A DNA stretch of 64,000 bases. Origin: Dolichospermum flos-aquae CCAP 1403/13F. GTDB lineage: Bacteria > Cyanobacteriota > Cyanobacteriia > Cyanobacteriales > Nostocaceae. How positions within the stretch are numbered: position 1 is the first letter of the stretch; each line of letters opens with the position of its first letter. The notes under the pieces were generated by a model that worked only from the letters and a program-made list of their open reading frames with translations, was not told the DNA's origin and ran no database searches. The position numbers and the translations under genes were made by a program. The stretch spans positions 3,144,501 through 3,208,500 of the forward strand of contig NZ_CP051206.1 of assembly GCF_012516395.1 (NCBI RefSeq). Direction: 5' to 3'. This document shows positions 9,086 to 15,907 of this stretch, piece by piece.

Positions 9086-9672
9086 GTAAATTTGAGGATA
9101 TTAAAGAACTTCTATCAACTGCTTTTGATAATTTTTCCGATGTTCTGGAAATTGAAATCAGATCTGAATTTTCCATCATAGACTATCAAGGACAGTCTTT
9201 TATTATTATCAATATAAATTCAGATGACAACACATTTACTATTAAACTAAATGGTGTTGATACTGTTAAAAATGGTTTTGATATCACTAAATTATTTAAT
9301 GTAATTAATGCTAAAGTAGTTGGTTTTATTCCTATTGATGGAAAAAAAGGACTTTTAGGATTTGGTGATTCTCATTGCGATTTTGTATTTTTTGATGAGA
9401 ATGATTTTTGTTTTGTAGAGTTCAAATTGGATGCAACAAGTTTAAGAAAAGTAGATAAAAACCGCGACAAAGCTATTAACCAACTCACTAATACTATTGA
9501 TTTATTTGATAATAAATTAGTTAGAAACTATGCAGGTTTAAATTTAGAAGCTTATGTTTGTACTCCTGAATTTTACCCAAGATTTAATTCAAGCTGGATA
9601 GCATTTGCGAAAGATTTTTTAGAAGAGTATGGTTTTGAACTTTTTGAAACAAATAATAAAATCTGTGAATGA
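9082..9672 (+). CDS. PD-(D/E)XK nuclease-like partner of the ATPase
   Basis: A 196-residue protein I cannot place in a named family. Residues 94-115 read FGDSHCDFVFF then FVEFK, giving a D100 ... E113-x-K115 arrangement on neighbouring predicted strands; a helix with NRDKAINQL (Q134) follows. This is the order of the PD-(D/E)XK core (D, ExK, Q). It starts within the stop codon of the ATPase gene (overlap 4 bp) and is as AT-rich as that gene. I infer that it is the effector nuclease of a two-gene defence module. It lacks the HNH motif of PtuB and does not resemble DUF4435. The function is unproven. Confidence 0.65.
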   Translation: MSKFEDIKELLSTAFDNFSDVLEIEIRSEFSIIDYQGQSFIIININSDDNTFTIKLNGVDTVKNGFDITKLFNVINAKVVGFIPIDGKKGLLGFGDSHCDFVFFDENDFCFVEFKLDATSLRKVDKNRDKAINQLTNTIDLFDNKLVRNYAGLNLEAYVCTPEFYPRFNSSWIAFAKDFLEEYGFELFETNNKICE

Positions 9673-9719
9673 ATAATATATTTAAAAGTAAAAACCATCT
9701 CAAAAAATTTGTTTTTTGA

Positions 9720-9854
9720 CTTTCCTCTCCTTGCGTCGGTGGTTTAGCAACTCCAGAAATCTTTAATTCTTATGCTGGATTAAGCTTGTTACGTGGGAAT
9801 ACTGTAGAAAAGGCTAAACTATTAAACAAGTTTTTAGTCAAAACTCAGAAGTAA
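9720..9854 (+). pseudogene. 3' remnant of an unidentified gene
   Basis: An open frame of 44 codons without a start encodes protein-like sequence including GGLATPEIFNSYAGLSLL and ending KAKLLNKFLVKTQK before a TAA. A TGA at 9717 precedes it. It looks like the surviving end of a gene whose body was lost, perhaps when the ATPase/nuclease pair entered. I do not recognise the family. Confidence 0.45.
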
Positions 9855-9882
9855 GCCTTCTCCATTTCCCCCCAGGTACTGC

Positions 9883-10791
9883 ATGAGAGAAAAAATTGAC
9901 GCTTTAACACAAAATTTGGCTCGTACCATTGTTGGTAAACATGAAGCCATCCGCTTAGTCATAGTAGCTTTACTTGGTGGTGGTCATGCTTTATTAGAAG
10001 ATGTCCCCGGTGTCGGTAAAACCCTCTTAGCCAAATCTCTAGCTCGTTCTGTAGATGGTAAATTTCAACGGTTACAATGTACCCCTGACTTACTCCCCAC
10101 AGACATCACCGGCACAAATATTTGGAATCCTAAAACTGGGGAATTTACATTTCTACAAGGTCCTGTATTTGCTAACGTCCTCCTAGCGGACGAAATTAAC
10201 CGGGCTACACCCCGTACCCAGTCAGCTTTGCTGGAAGTGATGGAAGAACATCAGGTAACAGTTGATGGTGTTTCTCGTCTAGTTCCTCAGCCATTCTTTG
10301 TGATTGCTACCCAAAACCCCATTGAGTACCAAGGGACGTTTCCCCTCCCAGAAGCTCAAATGGACCGGTTTATGCTGTCTTTAAGTTTAGGCTATCCTTC
10401 TGAATCAGAAGAAATGCAAATGCTGCAAAATCTGCAAGCAGGTTTAAAAGTGGCTGATTTACAGCCTTGTATTACTTTAGAAGAAGTCCAAGCATTACGC
10501 CAAGCTTGTTCCCAAGTCACGGTAGAAGCATCTTTGCAACAATACATTTTGGAATTGGTGCGAACTACTAGACAGGATGAAGAAATCACTCTTGGTGTGA
10601 GTCCTCGTGGTACTGTGGCGTTACAAAAAGCTTCCCAAGCACTGGCTTTTATTTTAGGTAGAGAATATGCTCTTCCCGATGATGTCAAGTTTCTCGCACC
10701 GCACGTTCTTTGTCATCGTCTGATTCCTAGAGGGGGAAGAAATCCTAAAACTATAGTTGAACGGTTATTGCGATCTGTGCCTATCCCTTAA
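9883..10791 (+). CDS. MoxR family AAA+ ATPase
   Basis: A 302-residue MoxR ATPase. Walker A is EDVPGVGKTLLAKSLA around residues 39-54, Walker B NVLLADEINRATPRTQSALLEVMEE, sensor 1 VIATQNPIEYQGTFPLPEAQMDRF, and sensor 2 near GVSPRG. MoxR proteins act as chaperones that help metal-cofactor or complex assembly, usually beside genes for von Willebrand factor A or DUF58 proteins; neither is seen here. The palindromic repeat at 10790 overlaps its stop codon. Whether it belongs with the upstream ATPase/nuclease pair is unclear; its base composition is closer to the housekeeping genes. Confidence 0.9.
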   Translation: MREKIDALTQNLARTIVGKHEAIRLVIVALLGGGHALLEDVPGVGKTLLAKSLARSVDGKFQRLQCTPDLLPTDITGTNIWNPKTGEFTFLQGPVFANVLLADEINRATPRTQSALLEVMEEHQVTVDGVSRLVPQPFFVIATQNPIEYQGTFPLPEAQMDRFMLSLSLGYPSESEEMQMLQNLQAGLKVADLQPCITLEEVQALRQACSQVTVEASLQQYILELVRTTRQDEEITLGVSPRGTVALQKASQALAFILGREYALPDDVKFLAPHVLCHRLIPRGGRNPKTIVERLLRSVPIP

Positions 10792-10827
10792 TATAAAATA
10801 TCATGGGAGGTATATCCTCCCAAAAAG
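10790..10827. repeat. GGGAGG palindrome, right copy (possible terminator)
   Basis: Matches the 7558-7595 element at 34 of 38 positions. The hairpin is GGGAGG-TATAT-CCTCCC (perfect 6-bp stem), followed by AAAAAGCGG and a T-rich run. It overlaps the MoxR stop codon, so it may serve as its terminator. Confidence 0.75.
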
Positions 10828-11237
10828 CGGATTTTTTCGGGTTTTTTATGTCAATTTTGGAAAAGAACATCTTTTCTCTTATTTTTGATTATTAAAACTT
10901 ATAACTTGTCTGATAAAAACAACAAAAACTTATAGTTGCATCTTGATTGAAGAACTAAGAAGTCCTGATTTTGCCTTTTGCCACTTTTTCAGCAAACCCT
11001 AAGAGGTTGTTTGAAAAGTATTATATGAAACCCATAATCTCCAAAAACCTAACCCCCCTTCCCCCCTTCCCTACAAGGGAATGGGGTTTTTAAAGCCTCT
11101 CCCCTGGTAGGGGAGAGGTTTGGAGAGGGGTCTGTTTCCACATTAAAAACTTTTAAAACATCCTCTAAGTAACAAATTGGTTTATGCTGTAAATAGTGAA
11201 AGTTTAAGAAATATTAAGTTCTCCTCCTCGTATAATC
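10792..11237. other. intergenic stretch with palindrome and MITE
   Basis: This 446-bp gap has no gene. It contains the GGGAGG palindrome at its left end, AT-rich sequence, and a complete 163-bp MITE at 11003-11165, described separately. The last 70 bp before the PTPS-like gene are AT-rich and presumably hold its promoter. Confidence 0.6.
11003..11165. mobile_element. MITE, GAGG-type family, copy 1
   Basis: A 163-bp non-coding element. Its ends are GAGGTTGTTTGAAAAGT (left) and the near-complement ACTTTTAAAACATCCTC (right), flanked by a 3-bp direct repeat TAA (11000-11002 and 11166-11168). Inside is a GC-rich hairpin of the CCCCTTCC/GGGGAGAGG kind. Ends beginning GAG with a TNA duplication are what I associate with the IS5 family (IS1031 group), so it may be moved in trans by such a transposase. 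A second copy lies at 26764 and a lone end at 40992. Confidence 0.75.
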
Positions 11238-12506
11238 ATGCAATGTATTGTTAATCGCCGCGATCAGTTTTCAGCAGTTGGTCGGTATTGGTTCCCAGAA
11301 CTGAGTCAAATTGAGAATTTAGAAAAATTTGGTGCCTACTCAAAATTTCCCGGACACGGACACAACTATGTCTTGTTCATTTCCATGATTGGGGAATTAG
11401 ATGAGTATGGTATGGTGCTGAACCTGTCTGATGTCAAGCACGTCATCAAAGAGGAAGTTACCAGTCAACTAGATTTTTCCTATCTGAATGATGTGTGGAC
11501 AGAATTTCAACAAACTCTCCCCACAACGGAAAATATGGCGCGAGTGATTTGGGAACGTTTAGCACCCCATTTACCTTTGGTGCGCGTCCAGTTATTTGAA
11601 CATCCTCAACTTTGGGCTGATTATCAGGGAGAGGGAGAAAAAGCTAATTTGACTATCAGGACTCATTTTAGTGCTGCTCATCGCCTAGCACCCAACCTCA
11701 GTGTTGATAAATATGGTAGGTGTACTCAGACTCATGGTCATAATTATCATCTAGAGGTGACTGTGGAAGGGGAAATAGACTCCCGTACTGGCATGATTGT
11801 GGATGTAGCTGCTTTAAATCGAGTGGTGGAAGATTATGTGGTGAGAATATTTGATCACTCTTGTGTGAATGAAGATATTCCTTATTTTGCCGATATTGTC
11901 CCCACTACAGAGAATATTTCCCGTTACATTCATGGTCTTTTAGAATCACCCATTGATGAATTGGGAGTGAAACTAGCCAACATTAAACTGTTTGAAAGTC
12001 ATCAACTTTGGGCAGATTATCCGGGTAAAGATAGGTCAGGCTATCTGAGTATTAGCACTCACTTTAGCTCTGCTCATAGATTGGCACACCCTGATTTGAG
12101 TTTGGCAAAAAACACGGAAATTTATGGTAAATGCGCCCGTGTAAATGGACATGGACATAATTATCAGTTGGAAGTAACGATAATTGGGGAAATTGATTCC
12201 TCTACGGGTATGGTTATTGATTTGGGAGCTTTAAATCAGATAATTACAGATTACGTGATTGAGCCATTTGATCATACTTTCTTAAATAAGGATGTTGCTT
12301 TCTTTAATCAAGTTGTGCCAACTGCGGAAAATATTGCTCTTTATATTAGTAATACTTTGCGATCGCCTATTCAAGAATTAGGTGCAACTCTTTACAAAGT
12401 TAAACTGGTGGAAAGTCCCAATAACGCTTGCGAAATCTATGCGGCTGATTCTGAATCAATATCTGTTAATGCAGCAGTAAGTCAACCAGTATTGGCAATA
12501 GTTTAA
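11238..12506 (+). CDS. three-domain 6-pyruvoyl-tetrahydropterin synthase / QueD-like protein
   Basis: A 422-residue protein made of three tandem PTPS/QueD domains (about 1-128, 137-262, 270-395). Domain 2 has zinc ligands H148, H166 and H168, Cys162 and Asp206-His207. Domain 3 has H280, H305 and H307, Cys299 and Asp345-His346. Domain 1 keeps H40 and H42 but lacks the first zinc histidine (SAVGRY instead of FSAAHR), the cysteine, and the later histidine (LDFSYLN instead of LDHxxLN), so it is probably non-catalytic. The family makes 6-carboxy- or 6-pyruvoyl-tetrahydropterin for queuosine or pterin synthesis. Usual length is 120-170 residues. The start ATG at 11238 opens the first domain directly. 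Confidence 0.85.
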   Translation: MQCIVNRRDQFSAVGRYWFPELSQIENLEKFGAYSKFPGHGHNYVLFISMIGELDEYGMVLNLSDVKHVIKEEVTSQLDFSYLNDVWTEFQQTLPTTENMARVIWERLAPHLPLVRVQLFEHPQLWADYQGEGEKANLTIRTHFSAAHRLAPNLSVDKYGRCTQTHGHNYHLEVTVEGEIDSRTGMIVDVAALNRVVEDYVVRIFDHSCVNEDIPYFADIVPTTENISRYIHGLLESPIDELGVKLANIKLFESHQLWADYPGKDRSGYLSISTHFSSAHRLAHPDLSLAKNTEIYGKCARVNGHGHNYQLEVTIIGEIDSSTGMVIDLGALNQIITDYVIEPFDHTFLNKDVAFFNQVVPTAENIALYISNTLRSPIQELGATLYKVKLVESPNNACEIYAADSESISVNAAVSQPVLAIV

Positions 12507-12514
12507 ACCCATCT

Positions 12515-12547
12515 AGATCCCCTAATTCTCAAAGAAGTTGGGGATCT
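12515..12547. repeat. GATCCCC palindrome family, copy 2
   Basis: AGATCCCC-TAATTCT...AGAAGTTG-GGGATCT with a short loop, beginning 9 bp after the stop of the PTPS-like gene. The arms carry a few compensating or mismatched bases relative to the copies at 2688, 37375 and 43783. Position suggests a terminator or REP-like site. Confidence 0.75.
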
Positions 12548-12682
12548 ATATTCCTAACTATTAAATATTTTCCAAAACAAACCTAGTAATAACCTTTTTT
12601 ACCACTATGGATTTATTTACCCCCATTGTCCCTAACGCCCATCGCATCTCAGCCACAGGAAAAAAGTTGTGACAGAATGCTG

Positions 12683-13057
12683 TCAGTCATCTAATTTAAG
12701 CTTATTTGCTAATTTTTTATCTAACGTCACTAACTCAAGTCCATGATGCTTGGTAGTTGCAGCAATAATAGAATCAGGCAATTTTGTTTTGTGAGTATAT
12801 CTAAAGCTGATAGTCTCATTTTCAATTGCTGGTGTGATCGTTAAATATGTCATACGACTTAATAAAAATACAACAGATTCTTTTTCTGTTGGTGTTATAG
12901 ACGGAAAACTCAATAACTCCATAGGAGTTATTGCACTATAAGCACATTCACCAATTTGAATTTGCTTGTCTTTTAATATCTCCAACACTATTGGATCGCG
13001 TTGCAGCAAACCAATCACTATATTTGTATCTAATAAATACTTAATCCCATTCATCAC
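12683..13057 (-). CDS. vapC: PIN-domain toxin VapC
   Basis: A 124-residue PIN-domain ribonuclease. The acidic active-site residues are visible in KYLLDTNIVIGLL (first Asp), ITPMELLSFP (Glu), KLPDSIIAATTKHH (second Asp) and LELVTLDKKL (last Asp). VapC toxins cut tRNA or rRNA when not bound by antitoxin. The start overlaps the end of the antitoxin gene by 17 bp, the normal arrangement for a vapBC operon. Two ATGs occur back to back (13057, 13054). Confidence 0.88.
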   Translation of the reverse strand: MMNGIKYLLDTNIVIGLLQRDPIVLEILKDKQIQIGECAYSAITPMELLSFPSITPTEKESVVFLLSRMTYLTITPAIENETISFRYTHKTKLPDSIIAATTKHHGLELVTLDKKLANKLKLDD

Positions 13058-13292
13058 GTAATGCTCTTTGTAACTTTAATGGATCTTGATTTTTAAAAGT
13101 TGGAAATTCAGGCAAATCATTAACTAGATCAACTAATAATTGAGATGATTTTACAGTGAGCGGTGTCGAACTGTGTTTTTGTCGCTCCTCCAACAACATT
13201 TTTTCGATAGCTTTCTGTACTAATAGCTGCATATCAGGCATTTCCAAAAGTTGATTACCCAACTCATCAGGTAACTCGATTTTAACTTGCAT
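13041..13292 (-). CDS. vapB: VapB-type antitoxin of the VapC at 12683-13057
   Basis: An 83-residue small protein, MQVKIELPDELGNQL..., with an N-terminal strand-helix pattern typical of DNA-binding antitoxins and a charged C-terminal tail ending LQRALRDEWD. I placed the start at 13292, where AAGGAGGA precedes the ATG at the right distance; an upstream ATG would add 15 hydrophobic residues not seen in such proteins. It is expected to neutralise the downstream VapC and autoregulate the operon. Confidence 0.8.
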   Translation of the reverse strand: MQVKIELPDELGNQLLEMPDMQLLVQKAIEKMLLEERQKHSSTPLTVKSSQLLVDLVNDLPEFPTFKNQDPLKLQRALRDEWD

Positions 13293-13417
13293 AAAATCCT
13301 CCTTAGATTTCCCAAAGATTAACAATAATAGAATCAATAGTTGGTGTTATGTTTGCCATAAATCTATTCATGAGAAATAGAAAAAACCAACAGGATCAAA
13401 AATTTTATATTTTAATT

Positions 13418-13741
13418 TTAATCTGATTCATAATGATAACGAGCTTGTAAAAAATAAACTTTACTTTCTGTGACTTTATAAACTAAACGATGTTCTAAAT
13501 CAATGCGTCGTGACCAAGTATCAGGAGCAATATATTTAAGAGGTTCAGGTTTACCTAAGCCCGTAAACGGTTGACCATCAAGAATATCAGCTACTAAATC
13601 TAATATCTTATCCCCTTTTTTGCGGTCATGATTATACCACCAAGCCAAATCTGCTTTAAAATCAGGACTGAAAATAGGAAAATAACCAGATAATTTTGGC
13701 TCTTCATCATGAGTATCTGGCTTTTTTTTCTTACTACTCAA
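13418..13741 (-). CDS. yoeB: YoeB/Txe family mRNA interferase toxin
   Basis: A 107-residue RelE-superfamily toxin. The YoeB active-site pattern is present: EPLKY, then WSRRIDLEHRLVYKV (arginine), and the C-terminal RYHY (histidine-tyrosine). YoeB cleaves mRNA at the ribosome. It carries about 22 extra N-terminal residues (MSSKKKKPDTHDEEP...) relative to the usual 84; the real start may be an internal codon, or the lysine-rich extension may be genuine. It overlaps the antitoxin gene by 8 bp. Confidence 0.88.
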   Translation of the reverse strand: MSSKKKKPDTHDEEPKLSGYFPIFSPDFKADLAWWYNHDRKKGDKILDLVADILDGQPFTGLGKPEPLKYIAPDTWSRRIDLEHRLVYKVTESKVYFLQARYHYESD

Positions 13742-14015
13742 TTCCTAACTCCTCTTTTAATTCAGCTAATGTTTGAGGAGTTTCTATTGTTGTTTCAGCC
13801 CATTCTAAAGCCCGAAATAACCGTTTAGCATTTTCAGGTGATTTTAATAAATAAACAGACTCTAATAAACTGGAAAGTTCATCTTCGGCAATTAACGCCA
13901 CATTTTTCTGATTACGACGTTTAATTACTATAATTTCCCGTTGGTCACACACCTGATCTAAAATAGTTGCTAAATTTAACCTTGCTTGAGAGTAAGTAGT
14001 TTCTTTGCTTAACAT
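13734..14015 (-). CDS. yefM: YefM/Phd family antitoxin
   Basis: A 93-residue antitoxin beginning MLSKETTYSQARLNLATILDQV, with REIIVIKRRNQKNVALIAEDEL. This is the Phd/YefM DNA-binding fold. The acidic C-terminal part (EWAETTIETPQTLAELKEELGIE) should wrap the YoeB toxin. Two TGTACA boxes lie 18-36 bp upstream of its start and fit the known YefM operator core, so the operon is probably autorepressed. Confidence 0.88.
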   Translation of the reverse strand: MLSKETTYSQARLNLATILDQVCDQREIIVIKRRNQKNVALIAEDELSSLLESVYLLKSPENAKRLFRALEWAETTIETPQTLAELKEELGIE

Positions 14016-14032
14016 TCTCTTTTTTTAGAAGT

Positions 14033-14051
14033 TGTACAACTATATTGTACA
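14033..14051. promoter_or_regulatory. putative YefM-YoeB operator (two TGTACA boxes)
   Basis: TGTACA at 14033-14038 (within GTTGTACAAC) and again at 14046-14051, 13 bp apart centre to centre, just upstream of yefM on the minus strand. TGTACA is the established core of YefM operators in other bacteria. The two boxes here are seen directly; binding is inferred. Confidence 0.65.
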
Positions 14052-14113
14052 GCATAGGAACTCAAAGCTGGGCAATTAGATCATTTCTTGGTTAGTAAAA
14101 ATACATTCTATAC

Positions 14114-14182
14114 TTAAAAGGTATTTTTTTGATAATTAGTAACAAACTCAGACATTACACAGGTATCAATTAGATAGATCAT
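14114..14182 (-). pseudogene. truncated VapC (PIN domain) remnant
   Basis: The ATG at 14182 overlaps the antitoxin stop (ATGA style) and encodes only 22 residues, MIYLIDTCVMSEFVTNYQ..., ending at a TAA. This is the N-terminal strand of a PIN toxin with the first catalytic Asp; the other acidic residues are missing and no continuation is visible in other frames. The toxin of this locus is dead. Confidence 0.7.
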
Positions 14183-14409
14183 AGTTCAAAATTTCTGCCT
14201 GTGTCTTGATCACGTTCAAACAATGAGGCGATATCATCTTCGGCAAATTCCTCATCTATAAAACGTAATCGCTCAAATAAAGGCAGTTCTTTTTTTTGTT
14301 GCTGCAAGTAATTGGATAATATTTTAATGACTGCTTCCTGTGCATTTTCATAGTGACTGACTGCGATAATTTCATTAATTAGTTCATCATCTATTGTGAT
14401 AATGGTCAT
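14179..14409 (-). CDS. orphan VapB-type antitoxin
   Basis: A 76-residue protein beginning MTIITIDDELINEIIAVSHY, with the strand-turn-helix of VapB antitoxins (DUF2191-like) and a C-terminal segment LFERLRFIDEEFAEDD that would bind a toxin. The start at 14409 is preferred because GGAG lies 9 bases upstream; the ATG at 14433 would put that ribosome site inside the gene. Its toxin partner at 14114-14182 is truncated, so it may survive as an antidote to related toxins or be decaying. Confidence 0.72.
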   Translation of the reverse strand: MTIITIDDELINEIIAVSHYENAQEAVIKILSNYLQQQKKELPLFERLRFIDEEFAEDDIASLFERDQDTGRNFEL

Positions 14410-14441
14410 TGTTTTATTCTCCGTTATTTTCATAATGCTAA

Positions 14442-15419
14442 TTATCGGTTAAACAAATGCCGACGACCGGCTAAACTGCGTAAATAGCGATAAATTAACC
14501 AAGCTAAAAGTCCTAAACCAAAATTGAATAATAGTTCTTGGACTATAAACCAGAAAATTTTCGGATCAAACCAAAGTTCCCACCGCAAAGGACTAATTTT
14601 TCGGGCTAGAATCAATAATCCAAATAGAGAATTTCCGCCTAGTGATAGGATTAATAATACTAAACCCCTTTGCCAAGTGCGGGCGGAGGATGTATGTCCA
14701 GAAATTAACACTAAAGGATGTTTTCTCTGGAGTTTTCGCAGTAGTTGTTCCCATCGCCAAAACATCCATAATAGTAAAGGAAATAACCCATAAATGAGCA
14801 AATTTGTGGGCTGCGAAAACCTCACAGAAATAGATAAAATATTGACTAAAGCATGAAAGCAAACAGAATTTAACCAAGCGATAAAAATTAAATCCCGATC
14901 TCGATTCAACCTTCTACTAGCAGAAATATATATCCCTAAAGCGTACCCCCAAGGAGCAGAAAACATCGCATGAACTGGAGTACCAATAATGCGGTCTAGA
15001 ATTGAAGATGTGCCGTGAGATAAATAAATCCAGGTTTCTTCCGCTGTGAAACCTAAAGCTACGGCTATGGTAAATAAAAAAACTGTAGTAGCTCGGAGAT
15101 GATACTGACGTTGTAAATAGCAAATGGGCAGAATAACTGCTACTAATTTACAACCTTCTTCAATGGGAGCGATCGCTAATATTTGCCGAAAAACGACACC
15201 AGAAAAATGACGCTGGATCTGTTGCCAGTCTAAAACCCAGTTAGCTACATTTTCCATAGCCCATTCCAAGCCCAGAGCAGCAAAACCAGAGATAGCGCCA
15301 ATAATGAACAAAATCAATAAATTTAACCACGGTGGGGCAGCAGGAGTTCTGCGGTAGTAAAACCACAAAAACAACAGGGGGGGGATAACTGCCCACAGCA
15401 CTACATATAAATTAGCCAC
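14442..15419 (-). CDS. PrsW family intramembrane metalloprotease
   Basis: A 325-residue polytopic membrane protein with about eight hydrophobic segments. The PrsW hallmarks are present: APIEEGCK in the third region, FTAEETWIY, HAMFSAPWGYALG, and FHALVN, which supply the Glu and His metal ligands. PrsW cleaves anti-sigma factors in Bacillus; the cyanobacterial target is not known. The C-terminal 120 residues add further membrane helices beyond the core. It overlaps the methyltransferase remnant by 8 bp at its 5' end. Confidence 0.82.
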   Translation of the reverse strand: MANLYVVLWAVIPPLLFLWFYYRRTPAAPPWLNLLILFIIGAISGFAALGLEWAMENVANWVLDWQQIQRHFSGVVFRQILAIAPIEEGCKLVAVILPICYLQRQYHLRATTVFLFTIAVALGFTAEETWIYLSHGTSSILDRIIGTPVHAMFSAPWGYALGIYISASRRLNRDRDLIFIAWLNSVCFHALVNILSISVRFSQPTNLLIYGLFPLLLWMFWRWEQLLRKLQRKHPLVLISGHTSSARTWQRGLVLLILSLGGNSLFGLLILARKISPLRWELWFDPKIFWFIVQELLFNFGLGLLAWLIYRYLRSLAGRRHLFNR

Positions 15420-15816
15420 TCACCTGAGCAATGATAGTACGGTAACGAGGACTATTGCTAGTAATAGTAGGAGCTTGTAAACCTGCCCCAATTAGGGCTT
15501 GTTCAATGTCCAAACTAAAATATTCATCTAAATAAGGTTCGGTACTTTTAAGCAACGTCAAAATATAAGTTGGCATTTTTTTGTAATTTTCCGATTTAGG
15601 ATTCATGTCCGTAGATTCAGCTTGATCATGTACCCAGTTGATTTGGGCAAGACGACGTTGTTTAGTCCGATAGTTAGCTACAGCTAGAAGGTAAGGAGAT
15701 AAGTCTAAACCAGTAATTTTGGCTTGGGGATATACTGCCTGTAAGACGAAGGTACTTAATACCACTGGACATCCTAAGTCTAATATATCTTGCGCTTGGT
15801 GAGAAATCTGTGCAAT
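15412..15816 (-). pseudogene. class I SAM-dependent methyltransferase, truncated and internally deleted
   Basis: The frame has no ATG; it opens after a TGA at 15819 with IAQISHQAQDILDLGC, the start of a methyltransferase core. The glycine-rich motif I is degenerate (GCPVV where a G-x-G is expected), motif II LDLSPYLLAVANYR is intact, then the sequence jumps from HDQAEST directly to DMNPKSENYKKMP. From memory of the family, about 45 residues containing motifs IV-V are missing at that point. The end, RYRTIIAQVSG, is normal. A GTG at 15765 could start a 117-residue product, but it would lack the active site. Confidence 0.65.
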
Positions 15817-15907
15817 TCATTTTTGTCTTTGACACTCTTTTTAACTTATGACATATTTACCAGATTTGAGGCTATATTTAGTGAATCTGGCATTTTCTCA
15901 ATTTATG

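Noticed and set aside
12607-12672. Short ORF MDLFTPIVPNAHRISATGKK before the vapC gene
   Set aside because: Only 21 codons with no ribosome site and no partner; could be a relic of a gene start but cannot be supported.
14524-15123. Several open frames overlapping prsW
   Set aside because: All lie within the PrsW coding sequence, whose membrane and metal motifs are clear; these are shadows.
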